Source: Pseudomonadota bacterium
GTDB lineage: Bacteria > Pseudomonadota > Alphaproteobacteria > UBA8366
Length of the DNA stretch: 64,000 nucleotides
Assembly: GCA_036339585.1 (NCBI GenBank)
Contig: JAYZAS010000002.1
Span: forward strand, 1-64,000
Direction: 5' to 3'
A program made the position numbers and the translations under genes. The notes beneath the pieces are model-generated. The model was not told where the DNA came from and searched no databases. It saw nothing but the letters and a program-made list of their open reading frames with translations. Below are positions 37,995-48,800 of the stretch, one piece after another. How positions within the stretch are numbered: position 1 is the stretch's first letter; each line of letters starts with the position of its first letter.

Positions 37995-38858
37995 ATGACC
38001 CAACCCCGTTATATAAAAGTCGTGTCAGATCTGAGATGGAAATATGACCTATTTATTCTTGATCAGTGGGGTGTTTTGCATAATGGTGCTAATGCGCACC
38101 AAGGTGCAGTCAATGCAATGACCAGAATAAAATCGGCCGGAAAAAAAATCATTTTGGTATCTAATTCCTCAAGACGAGTTTCGGCTAGTGCAGATGGTTT
38201 AAAAAAATTTGGAATCACACCTGACCTATATGACCACATACTCACCTCGGGCGAACTAGCGTGGGAGGCCATTAAAAATCAGACCGATCCTTTTTATCAG
38301 CGACTGGGCACAAAGTGTTTTATAATCGGCGATGATCAGCGGGAGGACTTCCTTGATGGCCTTAGCCTCAATCCAGTTAATTGCGTAAAGTCGGCGGATT
38401 TTTTATTGGTTGGTGATTTACCAGTCGGACCTATCGAACAATTAACGCCAGTTCTTGTTGAGGCTAAAGCATGTAATTTAACAATGGTAATACTCAATCC
38501 GGATATGCTCAGCATAGACCCCAATGGAGAGCTAAGCCCGTGCCCTGGGCAGGTTGGAGATGCATACAGCAAATTAGGGGGAGCCGTTAAAATTCATGGA
38601 AAACCAAATCTAAGCGTTTATCAAAAATGCTTTGAACTTGAACCAAACGCCCAAAAAATAGTAGCGATCGGAGACTCACTTCATCACGATATAGCGGGAG
38701 CAAGCAATGCAGGTATAGACTCAGTTCTAATTACGAGTGGTATTCATGCTTTTGAGCTCAAAACAGTGCCCGGTTCGAAAGCTAAAGAGAGAGAAGTTCA
38801 TAGTCTTTGCTCAAGAACTGGAATAACTCCCACGTTCTGGGGAACGCGATTTATATAA
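37995..38858 (+). CDS. HAD-superfamily class IIA hydrolase (TIGR01459-like)
   Basis: 287 residues with a class II HAD layout like the NagD group. Motif I reads FILDQWGVLHNG near 20-31, motif II ILVSNSSRR near 53-61, and the late motif AIGDSLHHDIAGASNAG near 222-238. In motif I the second acidic residue after the nucleophile is replaced by Trp (DQW), which is the normal form in the TIGR01459 family, so activity is uncertain. The substrate is unknown. It follows the TipF-like gene by 36 bp and is probably co-transcribed. Confidence 0.85.
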   Translation: MTQPRYIKVVSDLRWKYDLFILDQWGVLHNGANAHQGAVNAMTRIKSAGKKIILVSNSSRRVSASADGLKKFGITPDLYDHILTSGELAWEAIKNQTDPFYQRLGTKCFIIGDDQREDFLDGLSLNPVNCVKSADFLLVGDLPVGPIEQLTPVLVEAKACNLTMVILNPDMLSIDPNGELSPCPGQVGDAYSKLGGAVKIHGKPNLSVYQKCFELEPNAQKIVAIGDSLHHDIAGASNAGIDSVLITSGIHAFELKTVPGSKAKEREVHSLCSRTGITPTFWGTRFI

Positions 38859-38980
38859 TCACGAGTTTGTGGGAGGATAGAGGAATAGATAAGTAAATAA
38901 AGCTATGCAATCTTCAAATGTTTTGTGCAAAACTTCGCTTCAAATACCTCATTCCAAATTTTGCCTAATTTTGTTTACTC

Positions 38981-38994
38981 AGTAGTGCACTACT
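38981..38994. promoter_or_regulatory. 14-bp perfect palindrome before methylmalonyl-CoA mutase
   Basis: AGTAGTGCACTACT is its own reverse complement and ends 12 bases before the mutase ATG. It may be an operator for a dimeric regulator or an RNA hairpin covering the ribosome site, which is otherwise poor here. Confidence 0.5.
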
Positions 38995-39006
38995 AAACAG
39001 CTAGAT

Positions 39007-41163
39007 ATGACCAAACCTAACGATATATTTAAGACTTGCACAAAAGACGATTGGGAAAGGCGCGCTCAAAAAGAATTGGGCGACGGTGCAACAGAATCAT
39101 TGAACTGGTCGACCCCAGAGGGTGTGCCAATTAAATCTCTTTACACAGCTGCAGACCTAGATTCACTCGATCATCTAAATTCTATGCCTGGATTTCCACC
39201 ATTCATACGGGGCCCTCGGGCGACCATGTATACAGGAAAACCTTGGACAATTCGACAGTATGCGGGCTTTTCCACGGCTGAGGAGTCAAATCAGTTTTAT
39301 CGTAAGTGTCTTGCTGCAGGACAAATGGGTTTATCCATAGCATTTGATCTCGCTACCCACCGTGGCTATGACTCCGATCATCCGCGGGTGATTGGCGATG
39401 TAGGAAAAGCAGGTGTCGCAATTGACTCAGTCGAGGACATGAAGATTTTATTTGATGGTATACCATTAGAAAAAATGAGCGTTTCAATGACAATGAATGG
39501 CGCAGTGCTTCCCGTACTTGCTAATTTTATAGTTGCCGGAGAAGAGCAAGGTGTTGCGCCAGCACAGCTATCTGGAACCATTCAAAATGATATTTTGAAA
39601 GAGTTTATGGTCCGAAATACATACATCTATCCGCCAGCCCCATCGATGCAGATTGTTGCCGATATAATTGAATATACCTCAAGCAATATGCCGCGTTTCA
39701 ATTCCGTTTCCATTTCTGGCTATCATATGCAAGAAGCGGGAGCAACGTGTGTGCAAGAATTAGCTTTTACAATCGCAGATGGGATAGAGTACGTGCGCGC
39801 GGCTGTCAAAAAAGGGCTGGACGTAGATAAATTTGCACCACGGCTTTCTTTCTTCTTTTGTCTTGGAATGAACTTTTTTATGGAAATTGCTAAACTCCGT
39901 GCAGCTCGATTACTCTGGGCAGAGCAAATGCAGAAACATTTCCAACCTAAAACCGAACAATCGTTGATGCTCCGTACTCATTGCCAAACATCCGGCGTAA
40001 CCCTTACTGAACAGGATCCTTACAATAATATTATCCGCACAACTATTGAGGCCATGGCAGGCGCACTTGGCGGAACGCAATCTCTTCACACTAATAGCTT
40101 TGATGAAGCGATGGCATTGCCGAGTGAATTTTCATCGAGAATTGCGCGCAATACTCAACTAGTTTTGCAGGAGGAAACGGGAATAACTAAAGTAGTAGAT
40201 CCATTGGCAGGGAGTTATTATGTCGAAGCATTAACTGCCAGTGTAGCCTCCCACGCACGGAAATTGATCGAAGAAGTTGAGGATTTGGGTGGAATGACAA
40301 GTGCGATTGAGGCTGGCATGCCCAAACTACGAATTGAAGAAGCAGCTGCAGCGCGACAAGCTCGGATTGATCGAGGTGAGGAGGTAATTGTTGGAGTCAA
40401 CAAATACAAACCCGACCGAAAGGATCCCGTCGAGTTATTAGATATCGATGATACTTCAGTTCGAGACTCGCAAATAAAACGCTTGGAGCGTGTTCGTATC
40501 GATCGCGATAACAATCTCTGCCAGACCGCGCTCGAAAAACTTACACAAGTCGCAAAAAGCAAAAACGGTAATCTTCTGGCCTCAGCAATTGAAGCTGCAC
40601 GTGCACGAGCTACGGTTGGTGAAATTTCTCAGGCCTGTGAAAAAGTGTTTTCTCGTCATCGTGCCGCCGTGCGCTCTATCTCCGGCGTTTACGGTTCTGC
40701 TTATGCTGGCGATGAGAACTTTGCAAAAATACAGTCTGAGATTGAATATTTTCAAACTAGTGAAGGACGTCGTCCTCGAATATTGATGATAAAAATGGGA
40801 CAAGATGGGCATGACCGAGGAGCTAAAGTGATTGCTACGGCTTTCGCAGATATTGGTTTTGATGTAGATGTAGGTCCGCTTTTTCAAACTCCTGAGGAAG
40901 CTGCCCGTCAGGCAATCGAAAGTGATGTTCACATAATTGGTGTGTCTTCACAAGCTGCTGGCCACAAAACACTCGTACCTCAGCTGATAAAAATTCTTCG
41001 AGAAACGGGGGGAGACGACATTTTAGTGATTTGCGGTGGTGTCATCCCACCTCAAGATTATGAATTCTTATACAAGGCCGGAACCGCAGCGATTTTCGGG
41101 CCAGGCACGAATATTCCCGCCGCCGCAGCGGAAATTTTAAGACTAATTAAAAGCAGGAATTAA
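39007..41163 (+). CDS. scpA: Methylmalonyl-CoA mutase
   Basis: 718-residue adenosylcobalamin enzyme interconverting methylmalonyl-CoA and succinyl-CoA, the last step of propionyl-CoA use. The N-terminal barrel has [20 protein letters not shown] near 76-95 and [14 protein letters not shown] near 359-372. The C-terminal B12-binding domain has DGHDRG at 600-605 (D-x-H-x-x-G), whose histidine ligates cobalt. One chain holds both halves, so no separate small subunit is needed. The YAGFSTA form and length argue for mutase proper over ethylmalonyl-CoA mutase. The MeaB chaperone gene lies about 1.7 kb downstream on the other strand. Confidence 0.95.
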   Translation: MTKPNDIFKTCTKDDWERRAQKELGDGATESLNWSTPEGVPIKSLYTAADLDSLDHLNSMPGFPPFIRGPRATMYTGKPWTIRQYAGFSTAEESNQFYRKCLAAGQMGLSIAFDLATHRGYDSDHPRVIGDVGKAGVAIDSVEDMKILFDGIPLEKMSVSMTMNGAVLPVLANFIVAGEEQGVAPAQLSGTIQNDILKEFMVRNTYIYPPAPSMQIVADIIEYTSSNMPRFNSVSISGYHMQEAGATCVQELAFTIADGIEYVRAAVKKGLDVDKFAPRLSFFFCLGMNFFMEIAKLRAARLLWAEQMQKHFQPKTEQSLMLRTHCQTSGVTLTEQDPYNNIIRTTIEAMAGALGGTQSLHTNSFDEAMALPSEFSSRIARNTQLVLQEETGITKVVDPLAGSYYVEALTASVASHARKLIEEVEDLGGMTSAIEAGMPKLRIEEAAAARQARIDRGEEVIVGVNKYKPDRKDPVELLDIDDTSVRDSQIKRLERVRIDRDNNLCQTALEKLTQVAKSKNGNLLASAIEAARARATVGEISQACEKVFSRHRAAVRSISGVYGSAYAGDENFAKIQSEIEYFQTSEGRRPRILMIKMGQDGHDRGAKVIATAFADIGFDVDVGPLFQTPEEAARQAIESDVHIIGVSSQAAGHKTLVPQLIKILRETGGDDILVICGGVIPPQDYEFLYKAGTAAIFGPGTNIPAAAAEILRLIKSRN

Positions 41164-41173
41164 ATATCGGGCG

Positions 41174-42391
<1,218 letters not shown>

Positions 42392-42436
42392 TCACCAATT
42401 TTATCTTGATGCAAAATTTTTTGCCGGCTCACGTCT

Positions 42437-42458
42437 GCTTTCCCAACTCGAGGAAAGC
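42437..42458 (-). terminator. Hairpin between rpmB and tgt
   Basis: GCTTTCC and GGAAAGC form a perfect 7-bp stem with an 8-base loop four bases past the rpmB stop. No T-run follows on the transcribed strand, so it may be an mRNA 3'-end or processing hairpin rather than a strong terminator. Confidence 0.35.
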
Positions 42459-42461
42459 GGG

Positions 42462-42758
42462 TCAATCCCTAGCTTGTTTTGCAACAGCTCTTTCTAATCG
42501 TTTTTTCAGCCTTTTTGCCTCCGGCGTTAATTTACGATTGGGGGTGCCCAACAAAAAAGCATCTAGCCCGCCTTTATGCTCGATGGTGCGAATCGCTGCT
42601 GGTGTAACACGTAAGCGCACAGTTTCGCCAAGAATGTCGCTTAACACCGAACTATTTTGCAGATTTGGCAAGTACCGACGCCTCGTTTTGTTATGCGCAT
42701 GGCTCACATTATTACCAGCCTGAACGCGTTTTCCCAGTATCATACAACGGCGTGACAT
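42462..42758 (-). CDS. rpmB: 50S ribosomal protein L28
   Basis: 98-residue ribosomal protein bL28 of the longer alphaproteobacterial type. It opens [22 protein letters not shown], reading as the family's conserved Cys/Gly/Asn-His start, and carries many basic residues ([25 protein letters not shown]). No CxxC zinc pair is present, so it is the zinc-independent form. It lies between meaB upstream (83 bp) and tgt downstream (73 bp), all on the minus strand. Confidence 0.94.
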   Translation of the reverse strand: MSRRCMILGKRVQAGNNVSHAHNKTRRRYLPNLQNSSVLSDILGETVRLRVTPAAIRTIEHKGGLDAFLLGTPNRKLTPEAKRLKKRLERAVAKQARD

Positions 42759-42841
42759 CTCATCTTCACCATAAATTCAAAGGAATATGGGGACTTCTTT
42801 CGCTACTTCGGAAGCCGTTTTAGGGCAGTGAACCCAGCCAG

Positions 42842-43813
42842 TCAAGCTGGTTTTCCTCCACGAAATCGACGGATCAAGGCTAAGGCCGCATTAGGCGCCG
42901 TCATTTCCCCGTTGGCAACCTTGGAACCTAAAATATTCAGCTCATCACCGTTGTCCATATCGAGGCGAAATTCGCGTTCAAATCGTTCACGAATGGAATC
43001 CCAAAGCCAAACTCCCGCTTGTTTTTGTCGAACCCGCGCGAACGTGCCATCTGCCGTCATTACACTTCGCCATTTTTCGGCAACTTTCCATATCTCATCA
43101 ATACCGGTGTTATTCAGAGCAGAACACGTAAGGACTGGCACCTCCCAATTATTTGCATTTGGCCGTAGCATCCTAATTGCACTCTGATAATTGGAAGCAG
43201 CAATGCATGCAGATTTTTTGAAATCTCCATCAGCCTTATTAACCAACACAATATCCGCAATTTCAACGATACCCTTTTTCATACCTTGCAATTCATCCCC
43301 TCCTGCTGGAGAGAGAAGTAGTAAAAAAAGATCGGTCATATCTGCAACAGCAGTCTCTGATTGGCCTACTCCTACCGTCTCTACGAAAATCACATCAAAC
43401 CCAGCAGCCTCACAAGCTACCAAAGCCTCGCGGCTACGATTCCCAATTCCACCAAGTGCTCCTCCTGCTGGAGATGGCCGTATAAAAGCATTATCGTTTT
43501 TCGAAAGTTCCTCCATGCGTGTTTTGTCACCAAGAATAGAACCCCCGCTCCGTTTTGAAGTAGGGTCAACAGCTAATACTGCTAACTTATGTTCTCGCGC
43601 AAGCACGTGAAGTCCCAAACTTTCGATAAACGTTGATTTTCCGGCCCCAGGCGCTCCCGATATGCCAACTCGCATAGACTTACCGGAGTGGGGTGTTAGC
43701 TTGGCCAACAGCTCGGATGCCGCTGTTTCGTGATCGGGATTAGTAGATTCTAATAATGTGATCGCTTGGGCCAATGCCCGCCTATTGCCTGAAATCACTC
43801 CTTCATAAAGCAT
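42842..43813 (-). CDS. meaB: Methylmalonyl-CoA mutase-associated GTPase MeaB
   Basis: 323-residue G3E-family GTPase (MeaB/ArgK) that gates cofactor loading and protects methylmalonyl-CoA mutase from inactivation. The P-loop is GAPGAGKS at 53-60. Further motifs are VDPTSKRSGGSILGDKTRM near 83-101, the switch ETVGVGQSE near 145-153 and the base-specificity NKAD near 195-198. The gene starts with AGAGGTGA upstream. It serves the mutase encoded about 1.7 kb away on the opposite strand. Confidence 0.95.
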   Translation of the reverse strand: MLYEGVISGNRRALAQAITLLESTNPDHETAASELLAKLTPHSGKSMRVGISGAPGAGKSTFIESLGLHVLAREHKLAVLAVDPTSKRSGGSILGDKTRMEELSKNDNAFIRPSPAGGALGGIGNRSREALVACEAAGFDVIFVETVGVGQSETAVADMTDLFLLLLSPAGGDELQGMKKGIVEIADIVLVNKADGDFKKSACIAASNYQSAIRMLRPNANNWEVPVLTCSALNNTGIDEIWKVAEKWRSVMTADGTFARVRQKQAGVWLWDSIRERFEREFRLDMDNGDELNILGSKVANGEMTAPNAALALIRRFRGGKPA

Positions 43814-44049
43814 TCATTCACCTCTCTTATGACAGTTAATTTCTTCAGACCGCGGACTTATAAATCTATGAAGACTAGCGTTGCAACTTTCAAATACGGC
43901 GGATTGACTCATTCTTCAAGAATACGAAAGCCACTAATTTTCAATGAATGATCATAGAGAGAAAATCAAAATACAACCGCAAAGCATACGAGATTTGCTC
44001 ATTTTTTGTTATATGCAACAGTAATGAAGCCCATGCTAAACATATTGCT

Positions 44050-44616
44050 TTAAAGCTTGTCGCTGAGCAATTTCGACATAGAAAACTCGTCTACATAAGA
44101 TCCATTTACATTTAGTGACTCCCTGCGCATGCCTTCAATTCGATATTGCATTTTTTCATAAAGACGCAAAGCTCGTGCGTTATGGCTCATAACTGTCAGC
44201 TCCAATCTATGGATGCCAGCATGATGCGCAAAATGTTCGAGACCCTCCATAAGCGTTCTTCCTAACTTCTTGCCCGTATGCTCCTGCAATACACCGACAC
44301 CCACGGTAGCGGTATAACGATTACGCTGCAGTTCACCTCCCATTATAACAGCCTCGCCAACGGGAAAGTTTCCCTTCCACGCATTGAGAAGTAAGTGCCT
44401 CGGTAATTCTTGAAAACGATTGATGATCATCCGCATTTCGTCTATCGAGCCGGCTCGTTCCTCAGAACTACGCAAGAAAAAATCTGTCTCAGACAAGAGT
44501 GCGCGCCCGAAGTGAAACAAAGCTTCAGCATCATCGGCGGTCGCAACCCGGATTTTATAGTCGAAACGACCCTTAGCGTTACTCCGTGATGAATTCGGTT
44601 TAGCAGTAATAGCCAT
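44050..44616 (-). CDS. GNAT family N-acetyltransferase
   Basis: 188 residues with the GNAT fold. The acetyl-CoA loop reads LQEHTGKKLGRTLMEG (R/Q-x-x-G-x-G/A form) near 131-146, and the C-terminal motif ALRLYEKMQYRIEGMRRES near 160-178 resembles RimJ/RimL or amino-acid acetylases. It follows the Lrp-type regulator by 6 bp, so the two share a transcript. Because that regulator faces a LysE exporter, the acetyl acceptor may be an amino acid, but this is inference. Confidence 0.85.
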   Translation of the reverse strand: MAITAKPNSSRSNAKGRFDYKIRVATADDAEALFHFGRALLSETDFFLRSSEERAGSIDEMRMIINRFQELPRHLLLNAWKGNFPVGEAVIMGGELQRNRYTATVGVGVLQEHTGKKLGRTLMEGLEHFAHHAGIHRLELTVMSHNARALRLYEKMQYRIEGMRRESLNVNGSYVDEFSMSKLLSDKL

Positions 44617-44622
44617 CCGTCC

Positions 44623-45075
44623 TTACTCCCATTCACCTTCCTGAACCCCAAATACCGGCTTTTGCTCTACTACTGACGATAATACAACTGAGCTATCGGC
44701 CTGCCCGTATTCCCGAAAGCGCTCAATCAAAGATTTGAGCTCCGCGATAGATGGAGCAGCGAGCTTTATGAGGAAGCACGCTTCACCAGTAATGTGATGG
44801 CATTCCAAAACCTGCGGCAATTCTAGTGCCAAACGCGTTACTGCCTGAAACTTTGCGCTTTTACAGCTCAACCGTACAAATGCGGTGATCGGCAAACCTA
44901 CTGCATTACGCTCTAGCTTTGCATGATAGCCAAGCAGAACTCCAGTGTGTTCTAGGCGGCGAACCCGCTCTGCTACCGCCGGCGGTGATAAATCAACCCG
45001 TTTGGCTAAGGCATTAAAGGATAATCGAGCATTAGATACCAGTAGCTTTACAATATGAAATGTTTTTTCATCCAT
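44623..45075 (-). CDS. Lrp/AsnC family transcriptional regulator
   Basis: 150 residues: an N-terminal helix-turn-helix (about 5-50, LSFNALAKRVDLSPPAVAERVRRLE) and a RAM effector domain (about 60-140, with VLECHHITGEACFLIKLAAPS). Such proteins sense amino acids and often control an adjacent exporter. The LysE-type gene starts 134 bp away in the opposite direction, a classic pairing. A GNAT gene follows in the same transcript. The effector amino acid is unknown. Confidence 0.92.
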   Translation of the reverse strand: MDEKTFHIVKLLVSNARLSFNALAKRVDLSPPAVAERVRRLEHTGVLLGYHAKLERNAVGLPITAFVRLSCKSAKFQAVTRLALELPQVLECHHITGEACFLIKLAAPSIAELKSLIERFREYGQADSSVVLSSVVEQKPVFGVQEGEWE

Positions 45076-45112
45076 TTTTTACATTTATAAATTATTTGAC
45101 TTATTTTATTAA

Positions 45113-45128
45113 TTTTTTTTAAAAAAAA
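45113..45128. promoter_or_regulatory. T8A8 tract in the lrp-lysE promoter region
   Basis: Eight T followed by eight A form a perfect 16-bp palindrome inside a very AT-rich divergent promoter region. A possible -35 (TTGACT at 45096) lies just before it. Lrp-type proteins favour bent AT-rich DNA, so this is a likely regulatory zone. Confidence 0.4.
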
Positions 45129-45209
45129 GCAAATTTTTTATTTCGATATTGAAACAAAAATTTGTGGTATTAGTCGGCCCAATGTCTTTCCGAAACAAGG
45201 AAGCCGAAA

Positions 45210-45839
45210 TTGGATCTTATTCTTTTTTCAAAGGCCATAGGTATTGGGATTGCGATAGCAGCGCCCGTTGGACCTATTGCAGTAATGTGCGTTTACCGAA
45301 GTCTCAAACATGGATGGTGGCCGGGCTTCTTCACAGGGCTAGGCGCTGCCGCTGCCGATGCATTATTAGCAGCGATTTCTATTTTTAGCCTATCGGTCGC
45401 ATTACCGAAGTTGCTTGATCAAACGAACTGGTTTCAACCAGCGTGTGGAATAATTTTAATCATATTGGGCGCATTGATTTATTTAGAAAAACCGATCAAT
45501 GGTAATAATAAAACCACTGTTTTACAACTGCGTAACCTTGCCGGGAATTGGCTAAGTGCTTTCTTGGTTACAGTATTAAATCCCGCAACAATTTTTGCCT
45601 TCATAGCTGTTTTTGGAGGTTTCAAAATTGGAGATATCGCAGTGAACTCTATTCAAAAAATAACAGTCGTCGGTGGCGTTTTTGTAGGTGCGAGCATATG
45701 GTGGATCGGGCTCACGACTGCTGCGGCGCGGTTTCGCCGCGGGCTTAACCCAAAAACTATGTCGGCAGTAAATCGTTTGGGTGGAACGGTTGTTGTCGGG
45801 TTTGGTATTTTCACCATTATTGATTGGGGAGTTTTTTGA
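45210..45839 (+). CDS. LysE family amino-acid exporter
   Basis: 209-residue inner-membrane exporter with about six hydrophobic helices. The family signature AIAAPVGPIAVMCVYRSLKHGWWPGFFTGLGAA is recognisable in parts (PVGPIAV near 19-25, GLGAAAADA near 43-51), and so is VTVLNPATIFAF near 118-129. The start is TTG, backed by AAGGAA upstream. No in-frame ATG is available. It faces the Lrp-type gene, which probably activates it. The exported amino acid cannot be inferred. Confidence 0.9.
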   Translation: MDLILFSKAIGIGIAIAAPVGPIAVMCVYRSLKHGWWPGFFTGLGAAAADALLAAISIFSLSVALPKLLDQTNWFQPACGIILIILGALIYLEKPINGNNKTTVLQLRNLAGNWLSAFLVTVLNPATIFAFIAVFGGFKIGDIAVNSIQKITVVGGVFVGASIWWIGLTTAAARFRRGLNPKTMSAVNRLGGTVVVGFGIFTIIDWGVF

Positions 45840-45893
45840 AATGCAAATCAAAGATGTCTGGTTTCAGAACATGATCTCAATATTCAAAGAAAA

Positions 45894-48800
45894 CTATTTG
45901 TCATACATTACATCTCTGCCTAATGCCCTGCAAAGCAGTAGATAGAGTTTGCCAACATCGGCAGTCATAAATGTCGAGTGCAAGAGGTGTTCCGGATCAA
46001 CATCTTCTGCTTCTCGTAATAATGTTTCAAAGTGATCAAAATAGCGCATTACATAACGGCGCATTTCCTCCTCACGTTGAACCTTCTGAGCTATCAATGA
46101 AACAGTTGCAGAAGGCTTTTCACCGAGTAATTTGCGGGTGAATATTCCTCGATCACCCTTCACATAGCGCTTCCAATCGGCGTCCGGCACCTCTGTCCGC
46201 AGAATTCTAATGAGGTCAACAGCCGTTGAATGCAAGTCTTCAATAATGAATCGAGCCGTTTTTAAAAAAAGATTCCTTCGACCTGAGAGATCTAGCTCTT
46301 TCAATTTTTCAGCTTGATCGGCAGCGGCCGCAGCGGCTTCGGTAAGAATTGCAGCATGTTGATCAAAATGTGTGCTTGCTTCAGATGTTTTCAAAACTAC
46401 AGCATCGGTAGTCTCCAAAAGATTGCTTCGATGATTATCAACTCTCTCAGTTAAAGCGTCTATCTCAAGGCGTGCATCACCTGTCGCCTGCACCAAAGAT
46501 TGAGTTTGACTTCCCAACATTTCGCCAACCTCTCGCACGCGGACGCTCGCTTCGTCGCCGGCTTCACTTATGCCGCGAGCCTGTTGTCGCAACCCCTCCG
46601 TTAAAGTCGCCATACGGGAAGATAATTGATCGGTTGAACCATATAAATTGGTTATTTGCTCCGTGAAAACTTCGCCCACAAGTTGCATCCGTTCTGCCGC
46701 TTCTTTAGACGCCCGCATGATCTCTTTGGTTTCATTTTGGAGGGCCTCATTATTATCATTAATCTGCATGCCAGCTTGCAATGATGCTGAGGTGAGCCGC
46801 TCAGCTTGAGCATTGAAATGTTCTCCTGCGTCATTCATCAACCTCAATCCCTCCATAAGGGCCGTATTCACTGATGCGGTTTCTTTGTCGAAATTCTGAC
46901 CTGCCGCACCTAAGGTTTCGGCTACAGTACCCGCTGCCTCCAGCAAACGGGCAACCTGACGCTGCAATACATCGGATATTTCATCGGCTTGTTGTGAAGC
47001 TTGCAATGATGACTGCTTTAAAGTCTCAGTATGATGCTGGATTTGCGTATCAATCTGCTGAGACCTTTCATGCAGAAAATTAGCTAGATCCGACAAATAT
47101 CGACTATCGTTGGCCAGTGCAGCCTTCACCTCACTGGCACGCTCGCCAACATTGGTGGCCGCTTGATTCAGATCATTCGTATTTTCATTTAGCGCTTCCC
47201 GAATTTCTTTAACCTTTCCGGTTACATGGTCGGATGCTTGATTTAGTTCAATTCCTCTTTGGCGCATCAGTTCAGCTATTGAGCTAGCTTGGGCTGCAGA
47301 CCTATCTGCCGCGTCGCGCAAAGTCGCTGCCTGTTGTGTCAAAGTTGCGGCCATCATTTGCGCTTCTGTTACAGACGGCCCAAGAGCTTGGCCGATTTCA
47401 CCGACACTATCTTTAACAGCAACTGTAATCTCTGAAGCCTTTGCCTGCAAAAGAGCTTCTATCTCTCTGGCTTGTGACGCCGCATGATCGGATGCTCCCC
47501 GCAGATCTTGTGCTTGACGATCGAGTGCAGACCGCAGAGCATCTGCGCGATCTACGGCAAGATCGGTTGCCTGACCTAGTGATAGAGTTTGTTCTTGGAA
47601 CATAGCACTTAGAGCTTGAATTCGTTCGGCAGTTTGATCAGACGCTTTGGTAAGCTGCTCAGATTGCTGATTTACCGTGTCTTGCACTACCTGTGTTTGC
47701 TTAGCTATGTGCTCCGCTGTTCCTGACAGATTAATAGCCTGCGTTTTTAGGGCGCCAATCATGTTTTCAGTTTCAACGCTCGACTTTTCCGTAACATTTG
47801 CAAGGTTCTGGGACTGTTCGTTGATAACGAAAGTAAGCCGACCAATCTGTTCTTTTGCTTTATCAACTGTTACACCAATCTGCCCAGCATTGTGATTTAT
47901 TGATTCTCTTAGCCCGTGGCTAAGCAGAGTCACTTGCTGATCTACTTGGTTTTTTAGTTCATCCATTCGATGTTCAGCTGTAGTCAAAACATGATCAACA
48001 GCCTTAAACTGTTTTTCGAGCGCAACCTCGAGATGACCGGTAGCATCCGTTGCTTGCCGCGCTAATCCCACCGCCATGCGCTCAATCCGCTCGCCAGTAC
48101 GGTCAGTCATCGTACCAACGGCAGCCGATTGTTCCTCAAGGGAAGATCTCAATTTCTCGGTCATATGCCCAATTTCCTCATGGAGCTCCTCTGCTATAGA
48201 GGCGGCACGTGTCCCAACCTTCTCCGCAACAAGCTTGAGGTCCTCCGCACTTTCCGACAGGTATTTTTCCGCCTCGGCTGCTTGCTGCTCTGCATTGCGG
48301 CTAGCTTCCTGCAGATCTTCAGAGTATTGCTCGAACAATACACCAAGACTTTTTGCTTGTTCAGCTGCCCTATCCGATACACCACTCAAATCAGCTGCCT
48401 GAATTCTTAAAGCGGCGTTTATATGATCAGAATGCTCAAGAGCTGCTTGGGTAACGCGACCAAGGGCTTCGGCTTGGCCAGACACGGTAGACTCAACTTC
48501 GCCTCGCTGTTGGTCAATTTTCTTAACCAAATCTTGCAGTGTTTCAACATCAACCATTAATCTATCACGTATTAGGTGCACTTCCGCTGCAGCCTTATCG
48601 CTGGCCTGACCCAACCCAATTGTTTGAGTTTCCATCGCCTCTACTAATTTCGACATGTGTTGCGTCGCGTATTCACTAACTTGTGTTAACTCTTCAGCCT
48701 GTTTTTTAAGAAGATCGGAAACTGTTCTGACACGCCCTTCGTGTTCTTCAGCAGGATAACCCAAAAGATCAAGGTGACGGCGTAACATTTCAGTATGAAA

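Noticed and set aside
45149-45388. Frame starting before lysE in another phase
   Set aside because: It overlaps the LysE coding region, whose hydrophobic pattern and family motifs are clear, and shows no domain of its own.
48076-48402. Plus-strand frames rich in Ser/Arg/Ala opposite the TipN-like gene
   Set aside because: They are shadows of the repeated helical coding sequence and show no domain or ribosome site.
46284-48701. CRISPR-like or recent DNA tandem array within the 75-bp repeats
   Set aside because: The 75-bp units are highly diverged at DNA level and lie in frame inside a gene, so the repeat is at the protein level.
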